A DNA stretch of 55,722 bases from Desulfovibrio sp. (GTDB lineage: Bacteria > Desulfobacterota > Desulfovibrionia > Desulfovibrionales > Desulfovibrionaceae), in assembly GCA_031288535.1 (NCBI GenBank), contig JAITRF010000130.1, forward strand, positions 1 through 55,722. Reading direction: 5' to 3'. The notes beneath the pieces are model-generated. The model was not told the origin of the DNA and made no database searches. It saw only the letters and a program-made list of their open reading frames with translations. Position numbers and translations under genes: made by a program. Positions 27,224 to 36,183 of this stretch are shown here, piece after piece (position 1 is the stretch's first letter; each line of letters opens with the position of its first letter).

Positions 27224-29304
27224 TTCTTCCTTGTGATTTCCTCGGCCAGTTGCTGCGGAACACGTTCATAATGGTGAAACTGCATGGTGAACGTGGCCCT
27301 GCCCTGGGTGCGGGATCGCAAGTCCGTGGCATATCCGAACATTTCCGCGAGCGGCACATGGGCGCGCACGCTCTGGGAGCCGGGACGCGCTTCCATGCTC
27401 TGCACCCGCCCGCGTCTTCCGCTCAAATCCCCCATGACATCGCCGACATATTCGTCCGGGGTGACGACCTCCACATCCATGACCGGCTCCAGCAAGACCG
27501 GACCGGCCTTGGCGACGGCCTCTTTGACGGCCATGGACCCGGCTATGTAGAAGGCCTGCTCGGAGGAATCCACATCGTGGAACGAACCGAACACCAGGGC
27601 GATTTTCACGTCCACCGTGGGGAACCCGGCCAGCACGCCGCTTTTCAGGGCGTCCTGAATGCCCTTGTCCACCGGCGGAACGTATTCCTTGGGAATAACG
27701 CCGCCGGTTATGCCGTTTACAAATTCATAGCCCTTTTCCGGGTTGGGTTCAAGCTCTATGACCACATGCGCATACTGGCCGCGCCCGCCCGACTGCTTGA
27801 CATGCTTCACGTCCACCTTGGACGGCTTGGTGACGGTTTCCCGGTAAGCCACCTGGGGCTTGCCCACGTTGGCGTTGACGCTGAATTCCCGCGTCAGGCG
27901 GTCCACAATGATTTCCAGGTGCAGCTCGCCCATTCCGGCAATGAGGGTCTGACCCGTTTCCTCGTCGCCCTTGACGCGGAAAGAAGGGTCTTCCTTGGCC
28001 AGCTTGCCGAGCGCGGCCGAAAGCGCGTCCCGGTCCGTCTTCGTCTTGGGCTCGATGGCCACTTCGATGACGGGTTCCGGAATATCAAGAGATTCCAGAC
28101 GAACCGGCCGTTTCTCGTCGCAAAGCGTATCGCCCGTCGAAACCTGCTTCAAACCCACAACCGCCACGATGTCCCCGGCCCCGGCCCATTTTATGTCTTC
28201 ACGCTTGTTGGCGTGCATCTGCAAAAGACGCCCTATGCGCTCCTTGCGCCCAGTGTTGGCGTTAAGCACGGTCATGCCGGATTCGATCATGCCGGAATAT
28301 ATACGGAAAAAAGACAGATGCCCGATATAGGGGTCGGAGAAAAGTTTGAAGACCAGTCCGGCCAGAGGCTCGGCGTCATCGGCCCGGCAAACGATACGTT
28401 TCTGCGCGTCGTTCGGGTCCTCTCCCTCCATCTGCTCAATGTCCAGCGGGGAAGGCAGAAAGTCCACCACGGCGTCCAGCAACGGCTGTACGCCCATATT
28501 GCGAAAGGCCGAGCCGCAGAGCACGGGCACAATCTTTCTGGCAATCGTGGATTTGCGGATGCAGGCGCGTATTTCATCCTCATCCAGGCTCTCGCCGCCG
28601 AGATATTTGTCAAGCAGGGCGTCGTCCTCCTCGGCGATGGCGTCAAGAAGCTCCGTGCGGCGCAGTTCGTACTCATCCTTCAGTCGCTCGGGGATCTCGG
28701 CGAAACGGAATTCCGCGCCCTTGCTGGCCTTGTCGAAAAATATGGCCTTGCCGCGGATAAGGTCCACGATGCCTTCGAACTTGTCCTCGCTGCCCACCGG
28801 GATCTGCACGGGCACGGGCTTGGCCTTCAGCCGGTCGCGGATCATGTCCACGCAACGCAGGTAATCCGCCCCCACGCGGTCCATCTTGTTCACAAAACAT
28901 ATGCGGGGCACCCCGTAGCGGTTGGCCTGACGCCAGACGGTTTCCGACTGCGGCTCCACGCCCGCCACGGCGTCGAAGACCGCCACTGCGCCGTCCAGAA
29001 CGCGCAGGGAGCGCTCCACCTCCATGGTGAAATCCACATGCCCGGGGGTGTCGATTATGTTCAGACGATGATCGCGCCAGAAACAGGTGGTGGCGGCCGA
29101 GGTAATCGTTATGCCGCGTTCCTGCTCCTGTTCCATCCAATCCATGGTGGCTTCGCCCTCGTGGGTTTCCCCGATCTTGTGCGACACGCCGGTGTAGAAA
29201 AGGATGCGCTCGGTCGCCGTGGTCTTGCCGGCGTCTATGTGCGCCATGATGCCGAAATTTCGCTGATCGCAAAGCGGTGTTCTACGGGACACTGTATTCT
29301 CCAT
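27220..29304 (-). CDS. fusA: Elongation factor G
   Basis: A ribosomal translocase GTPase of 694 aa, normal length. The G motifs are intact: P-loop [14 protein letters not shown] near residues 20-33, [13 protein letters not shown] switch I, DTPGHVDF, and NKMD. Domains II-V follow, including the domain IV segment [21 protein letters not shown]. Start placed at ATG 29304 ([10 protein letters not shown]), where homology begins; the open frame upstream runs into a Y repeat. The site before this ATG lacks a good Shine-Dalgarno. The gap to rpsG is 279 bp, unusually long for a str operon, and is filled by that repeat. The downstream gene overlaps by 4 bp; no tuf follows. Confidence 0.96.
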   Translation of the reverse strand: MENTVSRRTPLCDQRNFGIMAHIDAGKTTATERILFYTGVSHKIGETHEGEATMDWMEQEQERGITITSAATTCFWRDHRLNIIDTPGHVDFTMEVERSLRVLDGAVAVFDAVAGVEPQSETVWRQANRYGVPRICFVNKMDRVGADYLRCVDMIRDRLKAKPVPVQIPVGSEDKFEGIVDLIRGKAIFFDKASKGAEFRFAEIPERLKDEYELRRTELLDAIAEEDDALLDKYLGGESLDEDEIRACIRKSTIARKIVPVLCGSAFRNMGVQPLLDAVVDFLPSPLDIEQMEGEDPNDAQKRIVCRADDAEPLAGLVFKLFSDPYIGHLSFFRIYSGMIESGMTVLNANTGRKERIGRLLQMHANKREDIKWAGAGDIVAVVGLKQVSTGDTLCDEKRPVRLESLDIPEPVIEVAIEPKTKTDRDALSAALGKLAKEDPSFRVKGDEETGQTLIAGMGELHLEIIVDRLTREFSVNANVGKPQVAYRETVTKPSKVDVKHVKQSGGRGQYAHVVIELEPNPEKGYEFVNGITGGVIPKEYVPPVDKGIQDALKSGVLAGFPTVDVKIALVFGSFHDVDSSEQAFYIAGSMAVKEAVAKAGPVLLEPVMDVEVVTPDEYVGDVMGDLSGRRGRVQSMEARPGSQSVRAHVPLAEMFGYATDLRSRTQGRATFTMQFHHYERVPQQLAEEITRKK

Positions 29305-29374
29305 GCTGCTGTTGAACGGAAATTCCGTTCCGGTATGGCGGCGTATTTCCCGCCGCCCGACGGCGCGCCCGCTT

Positions 29375-29531
29375 CCGTTTCCAGACGCAAATTCCCCTTG
29401 TACCTGGAAATGGAACGGCACGACGGGAAGTCGTGCCGAAATACGAAGCGTTTCGCGCGGCAAGGCAAAAACGGGATTTTGCCGCAGCCGCCAAAACAAA
29501 ATTGCGGGTAGCAATTTCGCTTTGGAAACGG
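29375..29531 (+). repeat. Y repeat, copy B (157 bp) inside the str operon
   Basis: Terminal inverted repeats are CCGTTTCCA (29375-29383) and TGGAAACGG (29523-29531), extending with mismatches to about 19 bp. Internal stems are 29416-29424/29430-29438 (perfect 9 bp, GGGAA loop), 29437-29444/29448-29455 (imperfect) and the 3' stem AAAATTGC/GCAATTT (about 29498-29505/29511-29517, GGGTA loop). It sits between rpsG and fusA and is transcribed with them. Confidence 0.8.
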
Positions 29532-29583
29532 AAAAACCGGAAACGGCGTCCGCCGCATCCGGTGGCAAAAAATATGCCGCCTT

Positions 29584-30054
29584 TTACCAGCGGAAATGCG
29601 CGAAGGCCTTGTTGGCCTCGGCCATGCGATGCGTGTCTTCGCGTTTTTTCACCGCCCCGCCGCGGTTGTTGTAGGCATCCAGGAACTCCGCCATGAGCTT
29701 GCCGGTCATGTTCTTTTCGCCGCGCGCGCGGGCGTTGTTGATCAGCCAGCGGATGGACAGGGATATCTGGCGGTCCGGACGCACCTCCATGGGAACCTGG
29801 TAAGTAGCGCCGCCGACGCGGCGGGCCTTTACTTCCTGGTGCGGCTTGACGTTTTCCAGGGCTTTTTCAAAGGCCTGCAAAGGATCGTCGTTCGTCTTTT
29901 CCCCAAGTCCGGCAAGGGCGGCGTAGAATATTTTCTCCGCCACGCCTTTTTTGCCGTTGTACATAAGCCGGTTTATGAAACGGGCCGCCAGGCGGCTGTT
30001 GTAGATAGGGTCCGGCAGAATTTCTCTTTTGGGAACTGGGCCTTTGCGCGGCAT
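29584..30054 (-). CDS. rpsG: 30S ribosomal protein S7
   Basis: Primary 16S rRNA-binding protein of the small-subunit head, 156 aa, full length, from [20 protein letters not shown] through the [14 protein letters not shown] core to the C-terminal NKAFAHFRW. Start ATG 30054 has AAGGAG about 8-10 nt upstream; a TTG two codons earlier is too close to that site. It follows rpsL by 24 bp. Downstream, a Y repeat separates it from fusA. In E. coli, S7 represses its own operon at the rpsL-rpsG spacer; the 24 bp spacer here leaves little room for that structure. Confidence 0.97.
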   Translation of the reverse strand: MPRKGPVPKREILPDPIYNSRLAARFINRLMYNGKKGVAEKIFYAALAGLGEKTNDDPLQAFEKALENVKPHQEVKARRVGGATYQVPMEVRPDRQISLSIRWLINNARARGEKNMTGKLMAEFLDAYNNRGGAVKKREDTHRMAEANKAFAHFRW

Positions 30055-30078
30055 TCGCAACTCTCCTTGAAAACTGTA

Positions 30079-30450
30079 TTATTTCGGACGTTTCGCGCCG
30101 TATTTGGAACGGCTCTTGCGGCGATCGTTCACCCCGGAGGTGTCCAGGGTACCCCTGATGATATGGTAACGCACGCCGGGGAGGTCTTTTACACGGCCGC
30201 CGCGGATCATGACCACGGAGTGTTCCTGCAGATTGTGTCCTTCGCCGGGAATATAGGCCGTGACTTCCATGCCGTTGGTGAGGCGCACGCGGGCCACCTT
30301 GCGCAGGGCCGAATTGGGCTTTTTGGGCGTGGTGGTGTACACGCGGGTGCATACGCCGCGCCTCTGCGGGCAGGCCTGAAGGGCCGGCGTCTTTTTCCGT
30401 TTCAGAATGGCTTTGCGCTCTTTGCGTATAAGCTGGTTGATTGTCGGCAT
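30079..30450 (-). CDS. rpsL: 30S ribosomal protein S12
   Basis: Decoding-centre protein of the small subunit, 123 aa, full length. [17 protein letters not shown] contains the lysine at the classical K43 position, and [13 protein letters not shown] the K88/P91 region, both in the wild-type form associated with streptomycin sensitivity. Start is ATG 30450 with GGAGGA directly upstream; an adjacent earlier ATG and one five codons further up lie within or before that site. First gene of the str operon. Confidence 0.97.
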   Translation of the reverse strand: MPTINQLIRKERKAILKRKKTPALQACPQRRGVCTRVYTTTPKKPNSALRKVARVRLTNGMEVTAYIPGEGHNLQEHSVVMIRGGRVKDLPGVRYHIIRGTLDTSGVNDRRKSRSKYGAKRPK

Positions 30451-30513
30451 CATTCCTCCGATAGGCATTTTCGCTCAAGGCGCCCGCAGGCCGGCTTCGG
30501 CCGCGGGGGAAAG

Positions 30514-30542
30514 TACATAGACCGGAACTTCGCCTCTGTCAA
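30514..30542 (-). promoter_or_regulatory. Probable str operon promoter
   Basis: On the minus strand: perfect TTGACA (30537-30542), 17 nt spacer, then TATGTA (30514-30519, weak -10). The transcript would start near 30507 and carry a leader of about 55 nt containing a strong GC hairpin (CCGCGGCCGAAGCCGGCCTG region, about 30481-30505) before the rpsL ribosome site. An M repeat ends 24 bp upstream of the -35 box. Confidence 0.45.
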
Positions 30543-30566
30543 GCGGACTGTCGTGTTTTCCCAAGG

Positions 30567-30724
30567 CTGACGCATCTAAAATTTTTATATTGTTAATTAA
30601 GGATATTATGATACACACCTTTGAGATTCGCGGCGGCGGCAAAGCCGCCTTGCTCCTTACGAAGCCTGCGGCTTCGGGCGATGCTTGCGCATCGCCGCGG
30701 GGCTGACGCAACAAGATGCGTCAG
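30567..30724 (+). repeat. M repeat, copy 3 (158 bp, complete)
   Basis: Perfect 11 bp terminal inverted repeats: CTGACGCATCT (30567-30577) and AGATGCGTCAG (30714-30724). After the AT-rich core come three hairpins: 30635-30640/30644-30649 (loop AAA), 30661-30666/30670-30675 (loop TGC) and 30677-30684/30689-30696 (loop TTGC). A 10 bp direct repeat, CGTGTTTTCC, lies at 30552-30561 and 30730-30739, a few bases outside each end; it may be a duplicated target or chance. Located between the cbiC stop and the str promoter. Confidence 0.82.
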
Positions 30725-30747
30725 TTCTGCGTGTTTTCCGCATTTTT

Positions 30748-31434
30748 TTATGCCTCCGCCGCGAGCTCGGCCAGGGCGTTAATCGCCGCCGCCGCCAGGG
30801 GGGAACCTCCCCGGCGCCCGCGCAGGGCGAGGACCGGCGGTTCGCCTCTTCGCAGGACGAGTTCCTTGGACTGCTCGGCGTTGACAAACCCGACCGGCAT
30901 GGCGACCACCAAGGCCGGCGGCGCGCCTCCCGCCTCCAGGTGGCCGAGAAGGGCCAGCAGGGCCGTGGGCGAGTTGCCGACGGCAAAAATCGACCCTCCG
31001 AGTTCGCCTTTCAGGCGGCCCACCGCAGCCCGCGCGCGGGTGACGCCCAAGGCCGCGGCCTCCTCCGCAAGCCCCGGAACGTCCTGGATGCAGACCACCC
31101 GCGTGCCGAAAGGGCCGAGTCGGCGCAAAGGAATGCCGCTGCACAGCATCCGCGTGTCCGCGTAAATCGGAACTCCGCTCTTCAGTGCCCTGATCCCGGC
31201 GTCTACGGCCGCCTCCGGCAGGTACATGAGGTCGAAGAGATCGAGGTCTCCCCCGGCATGGACAATGCGGCGCGCGATTACCCGGGCGCGGCCGGAAAAG
31301 CGGTTCCGCCCGCCGGCCTCCGCGTCTATTATGGCAAAAGAACGCGCCTCTATCTCCTCCGGACTTCCCGCCGGATCGAGAACAAGGCCGGGATCGCGCG
31401 TCACTTCTTCCTGCTGAAAAAAGCCGTTATACAT
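30748..31434 (-). CDS. cbiC: Cobalt-precorrin-8 methylmutase (CbiC/CobH)
   Basis: Moves the C-11 methyl group to C-12 of precorrin-8, giving cobyrinate in cobalamin synthesis. 228 aa, normal length. The catalytic histidine is in RRIVHAGGDLDL near residue 59, and other family motifs include YADTRMLCSGIP and GNSPTALLALL. ATG start with GGAGG 7 nt upstream. It overlaps the preceding 78-residue gene by 34 bp in another frame. No other cobalamin gene is adjacent, so the pathway is scattered. The product would supply MetH and perhaps the radical SAM proteins at 49.7-52.3 kb. Confidence 0.92.
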   Translation of the reverse strand: MYNGFFQQEEVTRDPGLVLDPAGSPEEIEARSFAIIDAEAGGRNRFSGRARVIARRIVHAGGDLDLFDLMYLPEAAVDAGIRALKSGVPIYADTRMLCSGIPLRRLGPFGTRVVCIQDVPGLAEEAAALGVTRARAAVGRLKGELGGSIFAVGNSPTALLALLGHLEAGGAPPALVVAMPVGFVNAEQSKELVLRRGEPPVLALRGRRGGSPLAAAAINALAELAAEA

Positions 31435-31637
31435 CCGGCGTCCTCCGGACCGGCGGACAAGGCCATTTCCCCGTCTCCGCCCGAACAGACGAAACGCCCG
31501 TCCGCCAGTTCGACATATCCCGCCGAAATAACCCTGGCATAGGGCAGTTGCTCCCGCATGTCGGCGTGGGCCACGCGATCGGGAAAAAGGAACGGAATCG
31601 GTTGGCCGGCAAAATCTTCACAAATAATGTACTTCAT
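31401..31637 (-). CDS. Small unknown protein overlapping cbiC
   Basis: A 78-residue soluble protein with no recognised family. Sequence features: MKYIICEDFAGQPIPFLFPDRVAH at the N-terminus, then ISAGYVELADGRFVCSGGDGEMAL, a pattern of short strands. It overlaps the cbiC start by 34 bp, implying a two-gene unit with translational linkage. The ribosome site is poor, which lowers confidence, but the extended overlap and sensible composition favour a real gene. Confidence 0.55.
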   Translation of the reverse strand: MKYIICEDFAGQPIPFLFPDRVAHADMREQLPYARVISAGYVELADGRFVCSGGDGEMALSAGPEDAGCITAFFSRKK

Positions 31638-31727
31638 AGGGCATTAACCCGCGTTTGGGCAAGCGGCCGGATAAAGCCCCCGAACGGTTAGTGTCCGGGA
31701 ACGGCCATCTATCTCACCATATTTTTT

Positions 31728-31758
31728 TTTACAAGAACAATCAACTTTGTTGTATAAA
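31728..31758 (+). promoter_or_regulatory. Possible promoter of the mucR-like gene
   Basis: AT-rich stretch with TTTACA (31728-31733) and an extended -10, TGTATAAA (TATAAA 31753-31758). The spacer is 19 nt, longer than ideal. Contains the small dyad CAACTTTGTTG that could be an operator. Confidence 0.3.
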
Positions 31759-31825
31759 ATCTCTTTGATATTTTTTTCTTTTGTGTTATCTGACCTCCAA
31801 CGTTCAACCATACAAGGAGCAGGAA

Positions 31826-32233
31826 ATGGACAACTATCTGAAAGACGCGCTGGAAATCGTCAAAGCGCAGGCGGGAGTGCGCATCATGACGGAAGAGGAA
31901 ATCACCGCCATGGTCAGAAAACTCGCTGAGAGCATCCGCAGCATCAGCGATGTCCCGGAAGAGGCAACTGTTGAAGAAAATACGGCCGCCGATCCCAAAA
32001 AAGCCATAAAAGAACGCTCCATCACTTGCGTCGTTTGTGGAAAATCGTTCAAGCTGCTTACCAAGAAACACCTTCTCACACACGGCCTGACCCCGGAGGA
32101 ATACCGCGAACAGTGCGGATACAAAAAGGGCACCCGTCTTGTGTGCAAAGCCCTGCAGCGCGAGCGGCGCAAAAAGATGCTGGACATGCAGCTCTGGCAA
32201 AGACGCGTCAGGAAGACCGAGGCGAACTCCTGA
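31826..32233 (+). CDS. MucR/Ros-family zinc-finger transcriptional regulator
   Basis: A 135-residue DNA-binding protein. The Ros-type zinc finger is CVVCGKSFKLLTKKHLLTH (C-x2-C-x9-H-x3-H, including a phenylalanine core), near residues 70-90. It is followed by the family signature GLTPEEYREQCGYKKG and a basic tail (RERRKKMLDMQLWQRR). Members bind AT-rich DNA and act as repressors or nucleoid-like regulators, often of exopolysaccharide, motility or symbiosis genes. Start at ATG 31826 is set by AAGGAG 6 nt upstream; the frame extends 15 codons further without a site. It is a stand-alone gene convergent with the diguanylate cyclase. Confidence 0.9.
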   Translation: MDNYLKDALEIVKAQAGVRIMTEEEITAMVRKLAESIRSISDVPEEATVEENTAADPKKAIKERSITCVVCGKSFKLLTKKHLLTHGLTPEEYREQCGYKKGTRLVCKALQRERRKKMLDMQLWQRRVRKTEANS

Positions 32234-32327
32234 TTTGCCTGATTGGGTGGAACAGGCCGCATTTCCGCAGGCTTCCGCACGGAAACCCGCAGAAATCGGC
32301 CGCAAGGCCGCCGCCTTTCCCGCAAAA

Positions 32328-33296
32328 TCAGCCGACCACCCGATTGCGCCCGGCCTCCTTGGCTTTGTACAGGTTGGCGTCCGCCCGGCGGATGCCGTCG
32401 GCTATATAAGTTTCAAAGGACATGTGATCCGGCTTGCGGAAGATTTCCGCCACCCCGAAACTGGCGGTGATTTTCAGCAGTTTGCCGTCAAACTTTATCT
32501 CCATCGCCTCAACCCCTGAACGCAGACGTTCGGAGATTGTCAGAGCCGGCGCAAGAGGGGTGCCGGGCAGAAGCATGAGGAACTCCTCGCCTCCGTAGCG
32601 GCTGCAGATGTCGGAAGGGCGCATGGAACCGGACAAGCGGGCGGCGAAGGCCTTAAGGACCTCGTCTCCGCACAGGTGTCCGTGCACGTCGTTGAACAGC
32701 TTGAATCTGTCGATGTCGGTGATGATCAGGCTGGAGGCGTCGCCCTCCTTGACGTTGCACAGCACGTCCTGGGCGTAGTGCATGAAGGCCGAGCGGTTGT
32801 AGATGCCGGTGAGGGCGTCCTTGAAGGATTTATCCTTGTATTCCTCGCTGATGTCCACAAGACGCGTGATGCGGTTGGACAACTGCTCGGTCATGAGATT
32901 GAAGGATTCGGAGAACTCGCCGATGAAGTCCACCTTGTGGCTGTAGTCGCCGCCGGCGATTTGCTTGGCCTGCCAGGTAAGGTGCTTCAGGTTGGACTGC
33001 AGGGCCTTCAGCCCGCCTATGACCACGCCCCTGGCGTCCGTGGCGTATTCCAGGTCGCCCTTGCTCAGGGCAAGGGCCAGTTTGCGAATGGCCCAGACAA
33101 GCACGACCAGATCGTCCAGATTTTTAACGCCCTGCAGTTCTTCGGGCGCCGCTTCGGCCTTGAACCTGGGCGAACCCAATACCTGCAACAGATAGTCCAC
33201 GACTTCGGATTCAAGGGCAAGCCGGTCCTCCGACGCGGCCTGCCGGGCAACATCCGCGGCAGCCGGCGGAAACTTGAATTCAAAGGGCGTGCTCAT
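32328..33296 (-). CDS. Diguanylate cyclase with HAMP-like linker, cytoplasmic
   Basis: A 322-residue protein predicted to make c-di-GMP from two GTP. The C-terminal GGDEF domain (about 155-320) has an intact active site RYGGEEF, with preceding DALTGIYNRSAF and IITDIDRFKLFNDVHGHLCGD motifs. The RxxD inhibitory site before GGEEF is not obvious. The segment before it (QIAGGDYSHKVDFIGEFSESFNLMTEQL) resembles a HAMP linker although no transmembrane helix is present. The N-terminal 100 residues are unrecognised. It lies 40 bp downstream of the V4R gene, which is probably its sensor partner. Confidence 0.9.
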   Translation of the reverse strand: MSTPFEFKFPPAAADVARQAASEDRLALESEVVDYLLQVLGSPRFKAEAAPEELQGVKNLDDLVVLVWAIRKLALALSKGDLEYATDARGVVIGGLKALQSNLKHLTWQAKQIAGGDYSHKVDFIGEFSESFNLMTEQLSNRITRLVDISEEYKDKSFKDALTGIYNRSAFMHYAQDVLCNVKEGDASSLIITDIDRFKLFNDVHGHLCGDEVLKAFAARLSGSMRPSDICSRYGGEEFLMLLPGTPLAPALTISERLRSGVEAMEIKFDGKLLKITASFGVAEIFRKPDHMSFETYIADGIRRADANLYKAKEAGRNRVVG

Positions 33297-33336
33297 GGCC
33301 GGACTTTGCCTTGCAGGCGCAAAACCGCAAACGGGG

Positions 33337-33855
33337 TCAGGCGGCCTTCGGCTTTACCAGAAAGCGGCAGGTACGGTCCCCTGTGCACCAGCAGTCCGTT
33401 TCCTTGACCTCCAGCTTCTGGCCGCTGTGCGCGTAAAAAATTCCCGCTATGAACCCTTCGTCGTACGTGCATACCGCGTGGCCCATATCCGGCAGGCCGG
33501 AACAATCCAGGTCCTCGGCCACGGTGAGGTTGAAGGTCAACTTGTCCACATCGGCGCTCTCCACCCGCAGGATGCCCACGTTCAAATCGAGAAGGGCCTG
33601 CTTGACGTTTTCGACAAAAGTGCCCAGGTCGTCGACTTTGCCGATGAGATGCGTGCAGAAATTTATGCCCGCCTTGAACCCGGCGTCGTACAGGATGCGA
33701 TCCGCGGTCTCCGTGCCGTACCTTTCCTCCAGGACGTCACGCAGGGTATATTGAAAAAGCCTGTAGACCTCAATACGCGTGGTATTGCCGAGATTCGGAC
33801 GCCCTTCGTCCACATCGCCGATGAAATCCCAGGAAAACTCGTATTGCCTCGACAT
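33337..33855 (-). CDS. V4R-domain small-molecule sensor protein
   Basis: A 172-residue soluble protein of the V4R (4-vinyl reductase) family, ligand-binding modules related to BchJ and to the XylR/DmpR sensor fold. Typical features are RILYDAGFKAGINFCTHLIG in the first half and the C-terminal cysteine cluster DCWCTGDRTCRF (near residue 155), which binds zinc in relatives. Start ATG 33855 (MSRQYEFSW) has AAGGAG 7 nt upstream. It is the first gene of a pair with the diguanylate cyclase, suggesting ligand-controlled c-di-GMP synthesis (inference). Ligand unknown. Confidence 0.85.
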   Translation of the reverse strand: MSRQYEFSWDFIGDVDEGRPNLGNTTRIEVYRLFQYTLRDVLEERYGTETADRILYDAGFKAGINFCTHLIGKVDDLGTFVENVKQALLDLNVGILRVESADVDKLTFNLTVAEDLDCSGLPDMGHAVCTYDEGFIAGIFYAHSGQKLEVKETDCWCTGDRTCRFLVKPKAA

Positions 33856-34413
33856 GTCAAACTCCTTGCTCTTTATCGGCCCGCACGAAGCCGTACGGCC
33901 CGGCATTGGCGCAAGTTTACTAACAAAGCCCAAAAAACGCAATCCCCAATCCGTCCGGAGGAACCAAACAAAGCGGCATGTCCCTCCAGGGCGGACGCAG
34001 CCGGCCCGAAGGCCGGGGTTTCAAACCATAAACGAAGCGGGATGCCGCACCCGGAGGCGGAACACCCCACCGGACGCGCAAATTTCCATGCGGAAATCGT
34101 ATCTGCCGGATCTTATTAATAGAAATAATATAGAGTTTTTATACTAAAATTCAAAAACCCGGATCCGGCAAATCCGGGCCGAAGGCAGACGCAAAAATAT
34201 CGGCCGATACGGCATTTCGCCCCGCTTGCGCAAAGCGACGGAAATTCGTAACCGTAAACACACAATCCTCCGGCAAAATTCCTGTTTCCGGGCGGGTCGC
34301 TGGGAAACGCCGATCCGTAATTTTTCTTGCGCAAGCTTACCTCGTATGGCACTCTTACGCGGACGAAAAGCATGGGCAAACAGCTCCCTTACAGCATGAC
34401 GAGGTAGGCGGCC
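33856..34413. other. Gene-free region between divergent V4R and chemoreceptor genes
   Basis: 558 bp without a supported gene. It holds a GC hairpin at 34001-34006/34011-34016 (ccggcc/ggccgg, CGAA loop) and another at about 34157-34177 (cccggat/atccggg). An AT-rich stretch at 34108-34150 is the best place for the V4R promoter. Nothing else is recognised; no sigma-28-type site was seen before the chemoreceptor gene. Confidence 0.5.
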
Positions 34414-36150
34414 ATGAAAGTTTTCCTCTCTCTGGCGGCCGCGGCGATCACAAGCCTGCTGGTCGCCGGCGGCATTTATTTTTCCTTTTATCCCCTGCTG
34501 TTCTCAGCCTTGAACATCATTGCCGTTCTCGCCTGCATCCTGACCCGTCCCGGCGACGAAGACGCCCGCCACGCCTGTGAAACCCTGTCCGCCTACGCGC
34601 GCAGTATCAGCAATGAGAAAGGCCCGGCTGCCGGAACGCCAAACGACGCCCTGCCGGTCTGGACCCGGGAACTGGCCCGGGAACTGGAAACCCTGAACGC
34701 TTACGCGGCAAAACAGCGCGAGGAAATCCGGGAAGCGCTCGGCCGCGCCGCGGAATGCGAGCGCGAGCGCGCCGAGACGGCCAAGTCGGAAGAAGAATGC
34801 CGGCAAAAAATCGCCGCCTCGGAAAATCACCTGAAGCTCATCGCCGAACAAACTGTCCAGGCCTGCTCGGACTTAAACCGCGACGTCTGCGGACTGTCGA
34901 GCATGGTGGCCGCAGTGGGCGAAAACGCCGAACTCCAGCGTTTCCGCTTGAGCGAAACCTCCGAGGCCATGGAGCAGATTGTCGGCAGCGTGGGCGCCGT
35001 GACGCGCAGCGTGAACATCGCGGCCGAGCAGGCCGAAGCCTCGCGCTCCAAGGCGCAGGAGGGGGCGCAGGAACTGCGCGAGGCGGTGCTCGACATAGAA
35101 AAAGTCAAGCGGATGGCTTTGAGCCTGCGCGACGCCATGGGACAGATGGACGCGAAAACCCACAACATCCGCTCCGTCATGGGGGTGATCAGCGAAGTCG
35201 CGGATCAGACGAACCTGCTCGCCCTGAACGCGGCCATCGAGGCGGCACGGGCCGGAGAGGCGGGACGCGGCTTCGCCGTTGTGGCAGACGAGGTGCGGAA
35301 ACTGGCGGAAAAAACCATGCTGGCCACAACCGAGGTCCGCAACGTGGTCGGCGACATCCAGGAAACCGCCGCGGACAATAAACAGGAGGTGACCACCGCC
35401 GCGGACGGAATAGTGCGTTGCGCCGAGCTCGCATCCCTCGCGGGAAGCACAATGGACCAGATCGTGTCGGACATGGACCTGACCACCGAGCAGTTCGAAA
35501 GCGTGGGCAAGGCCACACAGGAGCAGCTGGAAAGCAGCGCCCGCACCAAGACCGCTTTGGAGCAGGTCGCCGACGTGGCCTCAGGAACGGCGGATCAGGT
35601 GCAAACCTTCACCGCCCAACTCGTCCGGATCACCGACAACATGGAAATTCTGGAAAGCATAGCCCGCGCCTTCGCCTCAGGCGATCTCTCCGCAGCCGGC
35701 AACCGCATGCGCCTGATCGAATGGACCCCGGACCTCGGCGTCGGCATAGAACTTATCGACAACCAGCACAAAATGCTCTGCGCCTATATAAACACCCTCA
35801 ACCGCGCCCTGCGGGACGGCCGGTTCGAACTGGTGGGCAGAGACATCGTGACCAGCCTGAAAAGCTACACCGTAAGCCATTTCAGCACGGAAGAGCAGTA
35901 TTTCACGCACACCCAATATCCGCATACGGCCGAACACATGCAGATCCACAAGAAATTTGTGGACAAGGTGATCGCGGTGGAGGCGCAACTTGCGACGGGC
36001 AGCGCCCACGTAGGCGACGACCTGCTGGAATTTCTGAAAAACTGGCTGCTCAACCATATCCGGGTGACGGACCACCAGTACGCGCCCTTCGTGAAAGCCC
36101 TCATGGAAGCCAACGCCTCAAAGCGCAGGCATCAGTCGGCAGAGGGATAA
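34414..36150 (+). CDS. Methyl-accepting chemotaxis protein with C-terminal bacteriohemerythrin (DcrH-like)
   Basis: A 578-residue membrane chemoreceptor. Two close hydrophobic helices at residues 2-44 leave virtually no periplasmic domain. A coiled-coil signalling domain follows, with the conserved hairpin tip [21 protein letters not shown] near residue 265 and [15 protein letters not shown]. The C-terminal 130 residues are a hemerythrin: NQHKML (first His), [10 protein letters not shown] (H-xxx-E), [12 protein letters not shown] (H-xxx-H) and [10 protein letters not shown] (H-xxxx-D), a full di-iron ligand set. Oxygen or redox sensing on the cytoplasmic side, feeding CheA, is the likely role, as for DcrH of Desulfovibrio vulgaris. 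No classical HAMP domain was recognised. GAGG lies about 9 nt before the ATG. Confidence 0.92.
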   Translation: MKVFLSLAAAAITSLLVAGGIYFSFYPLLFSALNIIAVLACILTRPGDEDARHACETLSAYARSISNEKGPAAGTPNDALPVWTRELARELETLNAYAAKQREEIREALGRAAECERERAETAKSEEECRQKIAASENHLKLIAEQTVQACSDLNRDVCGLSSMVAAVGENAELQRFRLSETSEAMEQIVGSVGAVTRSVNIAAEQAEASRSKAQEGAQELREAVLDIEKVKRMALSLRDAMGQMDAKTHNIRSVMGVISEVADQTNLLALNAAIEAARAGEAGRGFAVVADEVRKLAEKTMLATTEVRNVVGDIQETAADNKQEVTTAADGIVRCAELASLAGSTMDQIVSDMDLTTEQFESVGKATQEQLESSARTKTALEQVADVASGTADQVQTFTAQLVRITDNMEILESIARAFASGDLSAAGNRMRLIEWTPDLGVGIELIDNQHKMLCAYINTLNRALRDGRFELVGRDIVTSLKSYTVSHFSTEEQYFTHTQYPHTAEHMQIHKKFVDKVIAVEAQLATGSAHVGDDLLEFLKNWLLNHIRVTDHQYAPFVKALMEANASKRRHQSAEG

Positions 36151-36183
36151 AAAGCGCATCATCCTCTGGGGACGGATGTGCCG

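Noticed and set aside
27250..29511. A 753-codon open frame antisense to fusA
   Set aside because: It mirrors conserved EF-G codons and has no ribosome site or family similarity.
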